A stretch of 64,000 bases of DNA from Allium sativum (taxonomy: Eukaryota; Streptophyta; Magnoliopsida; Asparagales; Amaryllidaceae): the NCBI GenBank assembly GCA_030737875.1, contig CM060926.1:316050922-316114921 (forward strand). Direction: 5' to 3'. The notes under the pieces were generated by a model. It worked only from the letters and a program-made list of their open reading frames with translations, did no database searches and was not told the origin of the DNA. Below are positions 11,342 through 22,580 of the stretch, piece by piece; positions within the stretch are counted from its first letter, which is position 1, and each line of letters begins with the position of its first letter. The translations under genes were made by a program, and so were the position numbers.

Positions 11342-13900
11342 TAAATAGAGGGGTAGGGACAAGGAGAATGGTTTAGTTTCTTCATTTCTCTGTTGGATTA
11401 GGGTTTGAGATTCTTCCTACTCCAATCAAATACCTCTCCACTCTATTAATTCTTAGATCTACATTAGAAGATTGAAGATCAACATCAAAAGAGAGAAAAT
11501 CGCATCAAATTGGGTGATTTGAAGGTCGTTCTTCACTATCCGGATTAGAAAATCATTGATTTCAAGTTATATTGAAGATTTAGTGAGTGATAAACCTCTC
11601 TCACAAGGTTTCAATCAAGTATATGAATTATTTGATCTTATTTTCATCATTTCTAGTCATTTTCACCTAGATCAACATCATGGTAAATACATTTTTATTT
11701 GAATCACCATAGGATCTAGTCTAACAACTTAAGTAGGTAATCCTTATGATAATTCATGTGTTTATGCTAGTTTAGATCCATTTATTTGACCCTTCCTTAT
11801 TTTATCATGATTTGGTGTATTTCAAATGATTGAATGATGATTATTTGAGGTATTAGTGTTTGTTGATGATTGCCTGATTATGTTGTTGAATGGTAATTTG
11901 AAATCGCATAAGTTTGAATCAGATTAGTTTCGAGTTTGGATCATGTCTTGTTGCAGAAGAAAAGATGGATAGGATAGATTAATTGGATGGATCAACGACA
12001 TTTTTGATGGATTGGAAGTGTTGAAGTGGCAACTCGATGGATCGTTTGGAAAGATATGTATCGATCATCTCTTAATGGATCAGCACTTAGTGGATTGGGC
12101 CATGTGCAATTCAAAGGATCAGTGAGACATAGCGTTTGCAAGCTATGGATCGGCAACAAGGCTAAATGCAATGGATCGGACATGAGAACACGAAGGATCG
12201 ACCACCCTGGTAAGCATGGATTGATCGATATAAAAAAGGCATGGATCAGCACTTCTAATGGATCGGCAAAAGTACTGGATCGGGCCAATGATTCACCGAT
12301 GGATCGGCATGAGGTGCACATGGGAAAATGATGGATCAGTCTGCCTCACAGTTGATGGATCGGGCAGAGTTTCAGGGATGGATCGATCGCAAATTTCAAA
12401 TGGATCGGGCCTGTGCAAATTGATGGATCGGTGCTCAGGGCTTTGGATCGGGCAAGGGCCTGATTTGGTCATGTGCATGGTATCCTGGGTGATCGGGAAA
12501 GATGCAAACCTGGAGGAAAACTAGATCAACAAGTAAGGATCTGATGGATCGGGTGATCGATGAACCATAGAATTTGGCTAAAACGCTATGAAAAGTTATG
12601 GAGTGTTATACACAGCATAAAGATGTATGTTGTGTATCAACTATCAACCAAACAAAGTTTGTTTTTGGTTCGATGTTCGACATGGCTTCGAGGTGGATTG
12701 TTCGAAGTGTTGTGATGTGTTCGTTATTCGATGAAATGCAATGAATGCGGGGACAACTCAAGATGAATTGAGCTCATCGATAATGGCTGCTCAAGATGAT
12801 TTAAACTTATGGACAGTCAATGATGATGACAACTAGAGATATTGAATGTTGAGGGATTATCGTAGTTGTAGGCTCTAGCGGACTCAAACCAGGGGTACAA
12901 TAGGGATGCCTAAAAGATTAGATGATTAGTTGAGTACCCTGAGTATCAATGAAAGGCCTAGATATGTATCGATGGAAGGCATATATAGTTTTGCTAGAAC
13001 TGAGGTTACTACTAGCCCTTAACGGATGGCACGGTGTGCTAGTCATATGACTAAAGATGGTTTCAAGGTTGGAAAGGCGGTGATAGCCAGAGTCATGGGT
13101 GATGATTGTTTTGCATGTATCGTCTTGTGTAGATTGTTTGACGTCGAAGGAGACATCTCTTTGGTGCTTGTATGATGTTGGTTTAGGCCTTCGAGGATTA
13201 TAATTGGAGGATGTTGGTCTTGATTAGAATGGTCTGCGCATAATAATTAGTTGTTATGTCTGCTACTGTTTATTTCTTCCTGATTGTTGTAAAGGCTATC
13301 ACTGTCAGATGTGGAGGAGATGGGTTTAGGTTTCTTCTCTGTTGATGTTGGTAGATTAGATGATTGATCTACCATTTCTCATAAACTTTATTGATGATGT
13401 TAGATATTTTTTTATCGCCCTTAAGACTATTGTCTGACACAAGGTTTTATGTGTCCCTCTTATTACCATGGGCTGTTCATCCGGTTGTGGATGGGCAGAC
13501 TGAGTAGCAGGTAACAGGTAGTAGATCTTGATGAGGATGAGACTGCTGAGCGATGACGAGCAGGAGGCTAGCGTATTATTTCCTATTATCTACTATTGAT
13601 GTTTTTTGTTGTTATGTTTGACGTATTCTCTGAGTGACCTCTATAGTAAGGCATTTTGTTCAGTAATCTAGTGATGTATGGATATTTCATGATGATATGA
13701 AAACTTTAACATTCTTCTCAATTTTGCTTCATGATTATTGCTTGTTGTATATGTTGTATTACATTTTATCCTTGCGTTGTGAGTCATATGACAGGTTCCA
13801 TGTGCATTATTTTACCTTGATGATCGTCCATGGTTTTCGGGCACGTCTTTCGGCGCATTATTTCTTTTGTTAAGTGTAGGAGTTATAGGCGGTTGTCACA
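11342..13900 (+). mobile_element. F: 5' LTR of a gypsy element, left part cut by E2
   Basis: The LTR part present starts at TAAATAGAGGGG, which looks like the 3' half of a TATA box, so E2 appears to have landed in F's core promoter. It is followed by a leader with TTAGGGTTTGAGATTC. A GATC-rich array fills about 11970-12560; after it I see no coding frame and no other clear structure to 13900. The end GGCGGTTGTCACA (13900) is followed by a primer-binding site, which fixes this as a 5' LTR. Open frames at 11992-12524 on both strands come from the degenerate array and are not taken as genes. Confidence 0.75.
11970..12560. repeat. GATC-rich degenerate array in F LTR
   Basis: About 22 GGATCGG/GGATCAG-type sites in under 600 bp, often 17-32 bp apart (for example near 12241, 12259, 12276, 12299, 12331, 12355, 12379, 12400, 12422, 12443). 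Sequence between the sites is mostly unrelated. This looks like an old 21-24-bp tandem array in which only the GGATC core stayed recognisable. Confidence 0.7.
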
Positions 13901-13902
13901 TT

Positions 13903-13914
13903 TGGTATTAGAGC
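13903..13914 (+). other. F primer-binding site (initiator tRNA-Met)
   Basis: TGGTATTAGAGC, two bases after the LTR end. It matches the plant initiator tRNA-Met primer site TGGTATCAGAGC with one C-to-T change. Confidence 0.8.
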
Positions 13915-14095
13915 TCTGGTTAAGCGATTATAGCCAAAGTCCGAAGACGTAATGACATATGAGAAATGTATTTGTAGATTTCTGATGGATGTGTGTGTGT
14001 GTATATATGTGTATTAGTATATAGTATAATAGCGATTGAACCCCATTGTGGTTATTCTCATGTGTGGACTAATAATTCTATATTTCATATTTAGA

Positions 14096-15090
14096 ATGAG
14101 TCTTAGAACATCGAGACATACTGCTGGGGAAGAGCTTGTTCCTGAAGGCGGAGATGGCATTATACCATATTATCCAGCTATGTTTGAGGCCATGGTGGCA
14201 ACGATCATGAGGAGGGTACCCGCTCCAGAGACAGCTGCGCTAGATGTGGGGTTTCAGGTGCAAGTGCCTAGGGTTGTGAAATTCACGAAGCTATGCAAAG
14301 ATTTCACTACCTAAGGAGGGAAGCCGTTCAAAGGGCTAGAGCCGACTGTAGAGGTTAAAGGGTGTCTTGATACCTATATACAGATTTTTGGAGACTTGGG
14401 AATTAATGATGCGACTTAGAGGAATCTTCCATCGATGCAGCTACAGGGCAGAGCTATGGATTTGTGAAACTCTATCAATTTAGAGACTCCATAGGATGAG
14501 ATCACGTGGGATCAGTTCCAAGTCAAGTTTGAGATGAAGTTCATTTCTACTATTCAGAAGTCTATTTTATTTAAGATGTTCATTGAGCTGAAGCGGAATG
14601 GTCGACCAATGTTGCATTATGTTTCTGATTTTGAAGCTCTGTCCAAGTATGCTCGTTCGTATGTTGAGACTCCTTACTAGAAGAACGAGAAGTTCATCAT
14701 GGGTTTGGACAAATACCTTGGGAACCAGTTGGTTGATCACTTGGATGACACTTATGGGAAGATCGCGAAGAAAGCTTTGAGGCATAAGAGTTTGTTTCCT
14801 AAGGAAGAAGTTTTTGTTGCAACTAAATAGGAACCAAAACCAAAACAGGGTGGTAATAACAAAAGGTGGAAGCAACAACAGCAGAAAGGAAAAGATGGTC
14901 AGAAGAAGCAGAAAAGCAAGGTGATATACTTCAACTGCCAGCAGAGGAGTCATTATTCCAGGGATTGCAAGAATCTGAAAGATGATAAGAATTACTACAA
15001 TTATGGAAAACCTAGGCATAACAAGAAGGATTGTCTAGAACCAGCTAAGGGTAAGAAGATTTTGAAGGCGTATGCTTTAGAAGTTGTGCC
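14096..15090 (+). pseudogene. gag: F gag, decayed gypsy capsid/nucleocapsid
   Basis: Gag forms the particle that packages retrotransposon RNA. I take the ATG at 14096 (MSLRTSRHTAGEE) rather than the upstream 14036 one, because the latter only adds a hydrophobic stretch unlike gag. The frame is stopped at 14312, and further stops follow. The family pattern continues: 'TWDQFQVKFEMKF' near 14508, 'MLHYVSDFEALSKYA' near 14610, 'EKFIMGLDKYLG' near 14690. A basic linker (KPKQGGNNKRWKQQQQ) leads to two zinc knuckles that have lost cysteines (FNCQQRSHYSRDC, then YYNYGKPRHNKKDC). Length and order fit chromovirus gag. It cannot make a working protein. Confidence 0.85.
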
Positions 15091-16870
15091 ATCTTCATTA
15101 AGGGCTCTTAGTCATGGTTGCTCCTTTTTGTGTGATTGCTTTGTTCTGAACTTCGCTGGGTTTGAGATTATTTTGGGTATGGAATAGCTCAAGGGATATG
15201 CGACAGAAGTGGATTGTGAGAAGCTCGAGGTAACATTCGAGAATGTGGAAGGGTGAATGGTTGTGATTCGATGTAAGCCAGAAGACAGGGTCTTCGCAAG
15301 CTATTTATATTCGTTTGTGATTCCACTGGAAGACTTATCATATGTGCCGATCGATAGTGAGTTCGATGATGTCTTTAATGAGGTCAAAGGTTTGCCACCG
15401 CATCATGGGATTGAGTTCAGGGTCGATTTGGTCGAAGGTGCTAGACCTATCGTTATGCCTCTTAGGCGGATGGAGCCTAAGGAATAACGAGAGTTAGGGG
15501 AGCAAGTACATGACCTTTTGGGAAAAGGATTCATTCGGAGAAGCATGTCCGAATGGGATGCACCAGTTGTGTTTGCAACAATGGCTGATGGATCTTTAAG
15601 ATTGTGTGTTGATTATTGTGAGCTGAACACGGTGAGTAAGAACAAGCGTCCATTGACGAGGATATACGACTTGTTCATTCAGCTTCATGTGGCCAAGGTG
15701 TTTTTCCAGATGGATTTGGAGATGGGATTTCACCAGTTGAGAGTGGTGAAGGATGGTGTGCCGAAGACTGCATTTAGGACACCATTCGGTTTCTTCGATT
15801 AGTTGGTGATGCCATTTGGATTAACCAATGCACCAACGTATTTCGTGGATCTTATGAACAGGGTATTCAGGTTTCATTTGAATAAGTTTGTGCTTGTGTT
15901 CATGGATGGTATTCTGGTTTATTCCCGAAATGGGGAAAAGCATAAGACGCACTTGCAAGTTGTTTTGGAAATCTTGCGAAAGCATCATCTAAGAGCTAAG
16001 TTCTCGAAGTGTCACTTCTGGAAGAGTGAATCGAGGTTCTTAGGCCATATTATTTCTGCAAATGGAATAGCGGTTGATCCTGCTAAGGTGGAAGCAATCT
16101 AGGACTAGGATAGACCTAAGAATGCGATGGATGTTCAGAGTTTCCTTGGGTTGGAAGGATATTATCGTTGTTTTACAAAGGATTTTTCCAAGATAGCTAC
16201 ACCATTAACATGATTGACGAAGAAGAACCAAATGTTCACATGTGATGTGAAGTGTGAGCAAGCTTTTGGAATCCTGAAAGAGAGACTGACGTGTGCTCCT
16301 GTTTTGACCATTCCAAGAGAGAATAAAGAAATGGAGGTATACACCGATGCATGTGGTACTGGACTTGGAGCATTGCTGATGCAGAAGGATAGAGTCGTGG
16401 CCTACGCAAGTCGATAGCTGAAGCCGCACGAAAGGTGTCTAACTCATGATTTGCAGTTGGCAGTGATCATGTTTGCTATGATGATGTGGAGACATTACCT
16501 GTTGGGAGTTCGATTCGAGCTATTTACGGATCACAAGTCGTTGAAGTATCTCTTCTTCCAAAAGGATTTGAATCTTCGGCAGCAACGGAGGTTAGAGTTT
16601 ACGGCATCGTATGATTTTGGTATAACATATACTCCTAATAAAAATGCAGTGGAAGATGTGTTAATTCGAACACACGCTAGTTTGGGAGCGATGTTTTCGA
16701 AAAGGAAGTACCTTGAGTACTTGGAAGAATTTTATGTTAGGCCTAGGTGTGAGTTAGAACCTAAAATGTTGGCAAGCTTATTGATAAGATCTACTCTCAT
16801 CGGAAGGATTGGCGAAAGCCTTAAATGTGATGCAAAGCTTGTCGAGATTACCCAGAAGTTGGAACCATAG
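15091..16870 (+). pseudogene. pol: F pol part 1: protease remnant, reverse transcriptase, RNase H
   Basis: Only the C-terminal part of the protease is visible (GFEIILGME near 15160); the active-site DSGA region is missing. Reverse transcriptase starts near 15340 (SEFDDVFNEVKGLPPHHGIEF) and runs through 'LRLCVDYCELN', 'FRTPFGFFD' and '[19 protein letters not shown]'. The catalytic box reads FMDGILVYS (about 15899-15925), with glycine in place of the second aspartate. RNase H is clear: EVYTDACGTGLGALLMQ (about 16335) and LFTDHKSLKYLF (about 16520). Stops interrupt at about 15184, 15254, 15485, 15800, 16100, 16106, 16211, 16415 and 16868, most of them TAG. This is a dead Ty3/gypsy pol. Confidence 0.92.
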
Positions 16871-17550
16871 AATAAGGAATTCAAGGTCGATCAAGAGGGT
16901 TGGCTTCGAAAGAAAGTATGACTGGTTGTTCTTGATATCCATGGACTGAGAGATGAGGTTCTGAGGGAATGTCATCACCCAAAGTTGACGATTTGTCCTA
17001 GTGGTAATAAGATGTATTAGGGCATGAAGAAGGTTTACTACTGGGAAGGGATGAAAAGGGATGTTGGAAAGATTATTTCCATGTGTATGAACTGTCAGTT
17101 AGTGAAAGCTGAATATAAAAAGTTGAGTGGATTGCTTCAGCAATTAGAAGTTTCTACGTGGAAGTGGAGCATATATCGATAGATTTTACTAATGGACTAT
17201 CTAGAACCAGGACAGGAAATGAAGGAATTTGGGTCATAATGGATAGCTTGACCAAAAGTCAAGGTTTATTCCTATCAGATAAACTAGGACAACATTGAAC
17301 TTGGATGAGCTATATATAAAATGAATAGTTCAATTCCATGGTATCCTGAAGAGCATAGTTAATGATCGAGAACCATTGTTTACAAGTGAATTTTGGATGA
17401 TTTTGCAAGAGACGTTGGGAACCGAGTTATGTTCGAGTACGGCTTATCATCCCAAGACTGATGGTCAAATCGAGAGAGTTAACCGAGTTTTGGAATATCT
17501 CCTTAGAGCTTGTGTATTGCATTTTAGGGGATCATAGGAAGACCATCTAC
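16871..17550 (+). pseudogene. pol: F pol part 2: integrase, truncated
   Basis: The integrase zinc-binding region reads 'LRDEVLRECHHPK...KVYYWEGMKRDVG...CMNCQLVKAEYKKLSGLLQ' (about 16940-17140), the wording usual for chromovirus (Tekay/Del-like) integrases. The catalytic core is frameshifted but recognisable on several frames: 'NEGIWVIMDSLTKS' near 17218, 'LGTELCSSTAYHPKTDGQIE' near 17416, then 'RVNRVLEYLLRACVL' near 17477. Homology stops near 17550, just after EDHL, so the integrase C-terminus, any chromodomain and the 3' LTR are lost. The junction with copia element G follows directly and shows no target duplication. Confidence 0.85.
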
Positions 17551-18381
17551 TCAAAGTATACCTGATTATCACTGGAAAATTGGGATACACTTATTAAATT
17601 TCTTTTAACATCAGACACCCTTAATAAGTTATTTAAATAAAGCTACCTTCTACCTTTTATACTACCAGTGTCAATATGCGAGATACTAATAGTTTCACCA
17701 TTACACATATGTAAAGAATGAGTACCCGAGTAGTTCTTGTTGCCAAGATTTAGGTTTTGCAAGTTATTAGTAATGTGGTTAGTCGCACCCGAGTTTGGAA
17801 ACCAATCTTCCATGCTAATATCTTCATTTTTCATATTTTCATCATTATTACTGCTCTGTCCCCTATTATTATCATTGTTGTTTCTAGATTGGTTGTCAAC
17901 TTGGGATAGATTTGCATTAGCCCCTCTTTGAACACCCTGACTTTGCTGTTGAACATCGAACTCAAGTTAAAACGAAAATAGCACATGTTGGTCGTGTGTC
18001 CAAGTTTTTCACAAATATGGCATTTCATTTTGTTGTTATAGCTCCACTTGCCTCTACCATGACCCCTTTGTAGTTGACCGAAATTCTGGTAAGTATTCTC
18101 AGCTTTTTTTTTACCTTGCTTGTTTTGACCTTTAGTCTTTGATATTGATGCATAATTTGCTGTGAATTCACCTCATAATGCTTTTCTTTGATCCACTCTG
18201 CCTTCGTAAGCGAGAAGTCCAAAGTGAGCAAACTATAAATCTAGTAGTTTTTGTTGAGTAGTAAGACATGTCACCAAAGATTCGTATTCTTCATCCAATC
18301 CATTAGTTATGATCAATACTTGTTCACTATCAGAATGTTGTGCCCTACAACCATTAATTTGTCACAAAGCGCCTTAATCTT
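17551..18381 (-). pseudogene. gag: G: copia gag C-terminal half and protease start
   Basis: Minus strand, continuing the gag that is broken by element D at 18382. From right to left: 'KIKALCDKLMVVGHNI', 'LDEEYESLVTCLTTQQKLLDL' (copia gag_2/UBN2 domain), a basic linker, and an intact zinc knuckle CHICEKLGHTTNMC (about 17984-18027). Next is the protease entry WFPNSGATNHIT (about 17760-17800), where the catalytic aspartate of the usual DSGA motif is asparagine. The gag-pre-integrase stretch 'LRVSDVKRNLISVSQFSSDNQVYFE' (about 17540-17620) ends the recognisable part. At least one frameshift and several stops are present, so it is inactive. Confidence 0.85.
18377..18381. repeat. Target-site duplication of element D, left copy
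   Basis: ATCTT before TGTAACACC; the right copy at 57546-57550 is ATCCT. Copia gag reads across the two sides, which confirms the insertion. Confidence 0.75.
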
Positions 18382-19661
18382 TGTAACACCCCAAAATTTT
18401 AACGACACTAAAAATGATGAATTAAAGAATAATTAATTCTATTTTTGGAATTAAGGGAAATGGATTGCGCCATTGCGTCTATCTCAAAATTCTGGTCAAG
18501 ATAGACACTGGGTTTGCGTAAAGCGGACTTCGTATAAAGAAGTTATTAAGGTTTGAAGTTTGTATACATATAAGGATCTTATATGTATATATATATATTA
18601 AATACATATATCCAAAAAATTTGAAAATCATTTCAAAAATCAAAATTCGTAAGGCGGGAGTTTTGCTGGGAAGTTTGCCCGTTGGGGGTCGACCTAGGGG
18701 TCGACCCACCCGTGGCTTTGGAAGCTTCTTTCTGAACCTGGACGATTTTGGAACTAGAGTTATGAACCTTAGGGTATACAAAGGACCCTAGACCTAGGTT
18801 TTATTTATCTAAATACTGACGGCGAAGCTCTGCTGTAATGAAAATTAAAATGGCCTTTCTTCTTCTAAATCAATTCAAAGAAGATTATACAAATTCAAAG
18901 ATTGGTACAACGAATTCAGCGATGGCTACAACAACTTATTCAACATGTTCTTCGCAGTAATTTGGATCCATTTCCTTAGATCTATTCACTGTGAGTTCAT
19001 GTTATTTTTAGATCTGAATATTTAAATAGTAATCGTGATATGTATATAAACATTTAATCTTGAATCGGTGCCTAATCAGTTCTATTATGACTTATTCCTC
19101 TGATCTGTTCTTATATGTTTATATCGTCACCAAGTCTAACCTTGTCATAATATGTCCATTCAGTTTTTATGCCTATTTTTACCGTTATGTTATTGATTCG
19201 TTATTATGCCTGTTCTGATTCTATTCTCTCCCTCTTCTTCCCCTTTTATTTTTATATAGCCAGGCTACCTTCGAGCCTAGGCCTAACGCTGAAAAATGCG
19301 AACGTGAGAAAAAGGGAATAACGGGGAAAGACAAAATTTGGGGCATTATTGATATTGGAAAGTATGGATCTAAATTTGGCATAAATTTGGAAATATACGA
19401 ATATGAGTTTAGGGGCATATGTCTTGTTGGATAATATGAATTTAGGCACGCATTGGAATAAATGTAAATATGGAATTGGGTATAAAATGGGACATGTCTA
19501 AATACAAATTTTGAACATAAATTGGGATGTATGTGAATACGAATTTTAGGCATACATTGGAAAATATGCAAATATGGATTTGGGTATAACCTGTATTGAA
19601 ATGGGCGAATATGGACTAGGGACATAAATTGGAAAATATGTAGATTTGGGGTTTGTGCATA

Positions 19662-19662
<1 letters not shown>

Positions 19663-19728
<66 letters not shown>

Positions 19729-19733
19729 TGTAT
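19663..19733. repeat. Palindromic CATA/TA/TATG microsatellite
   Basis: A CATA run, then TA repeats, then a TATG run. The two arms are reverse complements, so the tract can form a cruciform or long RNA hairpin. LTR2 has a related but rearranged tract at 24484-24567. Confidence 0.9.
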
Positions 19734-19946
19734 GCCTTGGCTTATAACTAGGGAAATAAAGAGAGCATATGGTGCATAATTAAAAGGTTAATTGAAAAGG
19801 GGTTAAAAGTCTATGATTTGAATAGTGAATTGGGCATATAATTAAATATGGAGAAAAGGAGAAATAATCACCTATAATGACATAGGTAGATTTGGATAAA
19901 AATGGAATATTTAGTAATTGTAATTAGGAATTGTAATTGCACTTAT

Positions 19947-20039
19947 GACACGAGGTTAGGTTGCATTAGTGGTGAAAGTCTGTCAGGACCCGTCCAGCAT
20001 ATCTAGCAGCAACTAATGTTGAACCTAATGTGAGAGGTC
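19947..20039 (+). other. Hairpin module H5 in D LTR1
   Basis: Left arm TTAGGTTGCATTAGTGGT; right arm CAACTAATGTTGAACCTAA. The loop has AAGTCTGTCAGGACCCGTCC then AGCATATCTAGCAG. The stem class differs from H1-H4. Confidence 0.7.
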
Positions 20040-20066
20040 TAAGTGTGCAAATATGAATTGGGCTAA

Positions 20067-20159
20067 GACACGAGGTTAGACCCAACTGTGGAATAAGATA
20101 GCCCAGACCCGACCGGCATATCCAACACCCACATGTTGTATGCCTAATGTGGGAGGTCT
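20067..20159 (+). other. Hairpin module H6 in D LTR1
   Basis: Left arm TTAGACCCAACTGTGG; right arm CCCACATGTTGTATGCCTAA. The loop has GCCCAGACCCGACCGGCATA. This is a third stem class with the same outline. Confidence 0.7.
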
Positions 20160-21110
20160 AGCCCATTATAACCATAATTGGACATGGTAATGAATTGGAC
20201 TACTTAACCTAATTTAATCCAAAAGGATTGTATGATTATGAACTTAAGTTAGGGTTAAGTAAAACTGGATGGATAGTGGGAGGGTTAAGTAACATAGAGG
20301 GTAGGCGGGTAATATTTACATATAGGCCCACGAACTTAACCCTTTAAGGTTATGTAATTAAAGACACCTAGCGATATACATAACCAGTGGAAAATATAAT
20401 AAAGTTATGTAATTAAAGACACCCTTGTAGGGTAAGAATAACTTGTAGAAGTGATAGAATTAGATATGCGTAATAATCTGCTAGGTAAACAACGATAAGT
20501 TGTAGTGACGGTGTAAATTGAACTTATGATTAAATGAGAAAGAGTGAGGAAAAATTGTAAAATAAATAAGCTATATTTAATCATAAATGGTAAGTGACAT
20601 GTTAATTAGGAAACATGCGAATTGAGATATACTTAATAATGTATTAAGGAGAACATGTTATTGTAATGATGTAACCAAGTAAGAATATAAAATAGATGGT
20701 GGATTACAGACCTTGGGCCACGATCCAGAGAACATGTTGTGGGCTTACTAATAAACTTAAACGAATTAAGTTTTATGATTGAAATCAATAAGCAGGAGAA
20801 ACTTGGTAAATTGGAATAAGAATTCAATATGAATGGGAATAACGAAGTTAAATGGAAACCTGGTGAGGTAAGGCAAGCGTGTAAAAGAATGTTTAGACAT
20901 AGGGTCTAACAACATATTAATGTGATTAGTCACTTATGACGTAAACTCAGTATTTGGGACCATGATGGTTTGATTTAAATAAAGTTTTTAATTTCGCTGC
21001 TATTTTACATGTATGTCTTGTGCTATTATGTGCTTATTTACCTAGAACGCTTCACGAAACTTGATGCATTCCCTTAGTGAGTGACATTAAAGGACGTGGG
21101 GTGTCACATT

Positions 21111-21122
21111 TGGTATCAGAGC
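21111..21122 (+). other. D primer-binding site (initiator tRNA-Met)
   Basis: TGGTATCAGAGC two bases after the LTR end. It is an exact match to the 12-nt site used by many plant gypsy and copia elements. Confidence 0.9.
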
Positions 21123-21429
21123 ATATGGTTATAAGATCAGATAAAGTATTTTGAAAATGGTTCTCAAAAAGGTCTCAAAAACAAAGTATTTTAAAATAAA
21201 AAGTCTGTTTTTGAAAAGAATATTTCCCGAGGCCATAAATATCTTCTCAATTCTCCACTTGATTTCTTTTCCTTTTTGATTGGAGAACCGTTTCCTCTCG
21301 AAAGGGTATCCCAATTTTAGCATGGTTCCGTAGGCATGTTAAAACTACGGTACATGTCAAAAGGCAAAGAAGTGCCCAACCTTCATCTTTAGCCGCAGTG
21401 GTTTCGCCTGCATCTTATTTTCTCTCAAG

Positions 21430-22135
21430 CCTCGAAAGGATTTCCGTGCGATGGAGGCCGCTTTCAAGAGACTTGTTAGCATGTTGTACAAGGATGGTAA
21501 AAAGGAGAATAAGGGAGTTGGGGCTAAGGGGTATAGCCCAAAGAAGAAAAGAGGAAATACCATAACTTCGGAATGGTGAGTCATCTGGAAAAGGATTGCA
21601 GAAGAGGAAAGGCATTGTTACCACTTTGGTAAGGCGGGACACCTTATTAAGGAATGCCCAAAGAGACAAAGACAAGGTCAAAGGGCAGGATCTTCTAGAG
21701 GGCAAGCTAATGTTCTTATAGCTGGTGGACAGGATAGGGGTAGGAAAGTTTCCATCGAAGGATTGATTTCTATTTCTGATCATCCTGTTAGGATTCTTTT
21801 CCTGGCACTTCGCATTCTTTTATATCTGATCCTTTAGTTGAGTCTCTGCACCTAGATACTAGTATGGTTTTGGATCCTGTTATTTCCTCAAACCCCAGTG
21901 CAGGTATGGCTCATTTATCGATGATTTTTCGGGGTTTGAGAATCTTTGTGTTAGGTGTTGAGTTTGATTGCGACGCATATGTTCTTGATTTCATAAGATA
22001 CGGTTTGATTCTAGGATGGATGGGTTAACCATATATGGAGCCATTCTGGATTGTGGGAGTAGAGTCGTTAGACTTCAGACTTGCCTTAGAAAGGCTCTCA
22101 AGATTTCTTATGAGCCCAAAGGGGTCTGTCATGCT
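21430..22135 (+). pseudogene. gag-pol: D gag C-terminus and protease remnant
   Basis: After a lysine-rich linker there is one zinc knuckle, CYHFGKAGHLIKEC (about 21613-21657), with phenylalanine in place of the second cysteine. An 'RQRQGQRAGSSRGQANVL' linker follows. The protease part has lost the DSGA active site. It continues as 'LVESLHLDTSMVLDP', 'AHLSMIFRGLRIFVLGVEFDC', 'LDFIRYGLILGWMG' and 'YGAILDCGSRVVRLQT' (about 21835-22080). Several frame changes are needed to follow it. The sequence between LTR1 and this point (21123-21430) has no clear domain. It is a relic of a gypsy gag-pol and not functional. Confidence 0.75.
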
Positions 22136-22329
22136 TAGTCTCTTAGAACCTCTGATATATCTATCGAATATTTGCGACATGTAACTCCTAAAAGAAAAGA
22201 GGGAACTTTGTAAGCAAGTAGGGGGAGCTACTTGAGAAGAGGTTTGATAGGTGAATTATATCGGAACGGGAAACCTATTGAAGATAGTCCTTAAGGAATC
22301 TCGTCATTCTAAGACGACTATTCATTTAA

Positions 22330-22580
22330 GAGGCGATAAAATGAATAGAGTTCGAGGTAGTGAAGCCAAACTTGCTAGAGGAAGTGGAAGTATATAAGTA
22401 AGCAATGATAAGATGAGTTCCAACTTGCATACTTGGATCGGAGGTTAAGAAATTATGCAACAAAGAAGTGAAGCTAGTAAGAGTGCAATGGGGAAAGAGC
22501 CTTGAGGACGCTACTTGGGGAGCTGAAGACAAGATTCGCGCTTCATATCCTTTCCTTTTCGAGAATATGTTCTTAGCTTC
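22330..22580 (+). pseudogene. pol: D pol C-terminal tail (chromodomain-like)
   Basis: The best part reads 'LVRVQWGKSLEDATWGAEDK' then 'IRASYPFLFENM' (about 22470-22570), preceded by 'ILGSEVKKLCNKEVK'. This is the closing pattern of chromovirus integrases, in which the C-terminal chromodomain-like segment ends with an aromatic-rich YPxLF stretch. Its position about 200 bp after protease shows that reverse transcriptase, RNase H and most of integrase were deleted. From 22580 to 23112 I see no coding signal, only AT-rich 3' untranslated sequence. Confidence 0.7.

Larger units (their letters stand above)
18382..21108 (+). repeat. D 5' LTR (2.7 kb, internally deleted)
   Basis: It matches LTR2 along its length but lacks about 1.55 kb that LTR2 has (55811 to about 57356). 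The TATA region is degraded (GGTATACAAAGG near 18773, against CTATATAAATAA in LTR2). A donor-like GTGAGT is at 18991-18996 and AATAAA at 20978-20983. The acceptor-like tract lies inside the deleted part, so this LTR would not splice like LTR2. The 19221-19685 minus frame is low-complexity and not a gene. Confidence 0.85.

Noticed and set aside
11992..12524. Overlapping frames on both strands in the GATC array
   Set aside because: Open on both strands because the GGATCG core rarely makes stops; the sequence reads as a decayed array.
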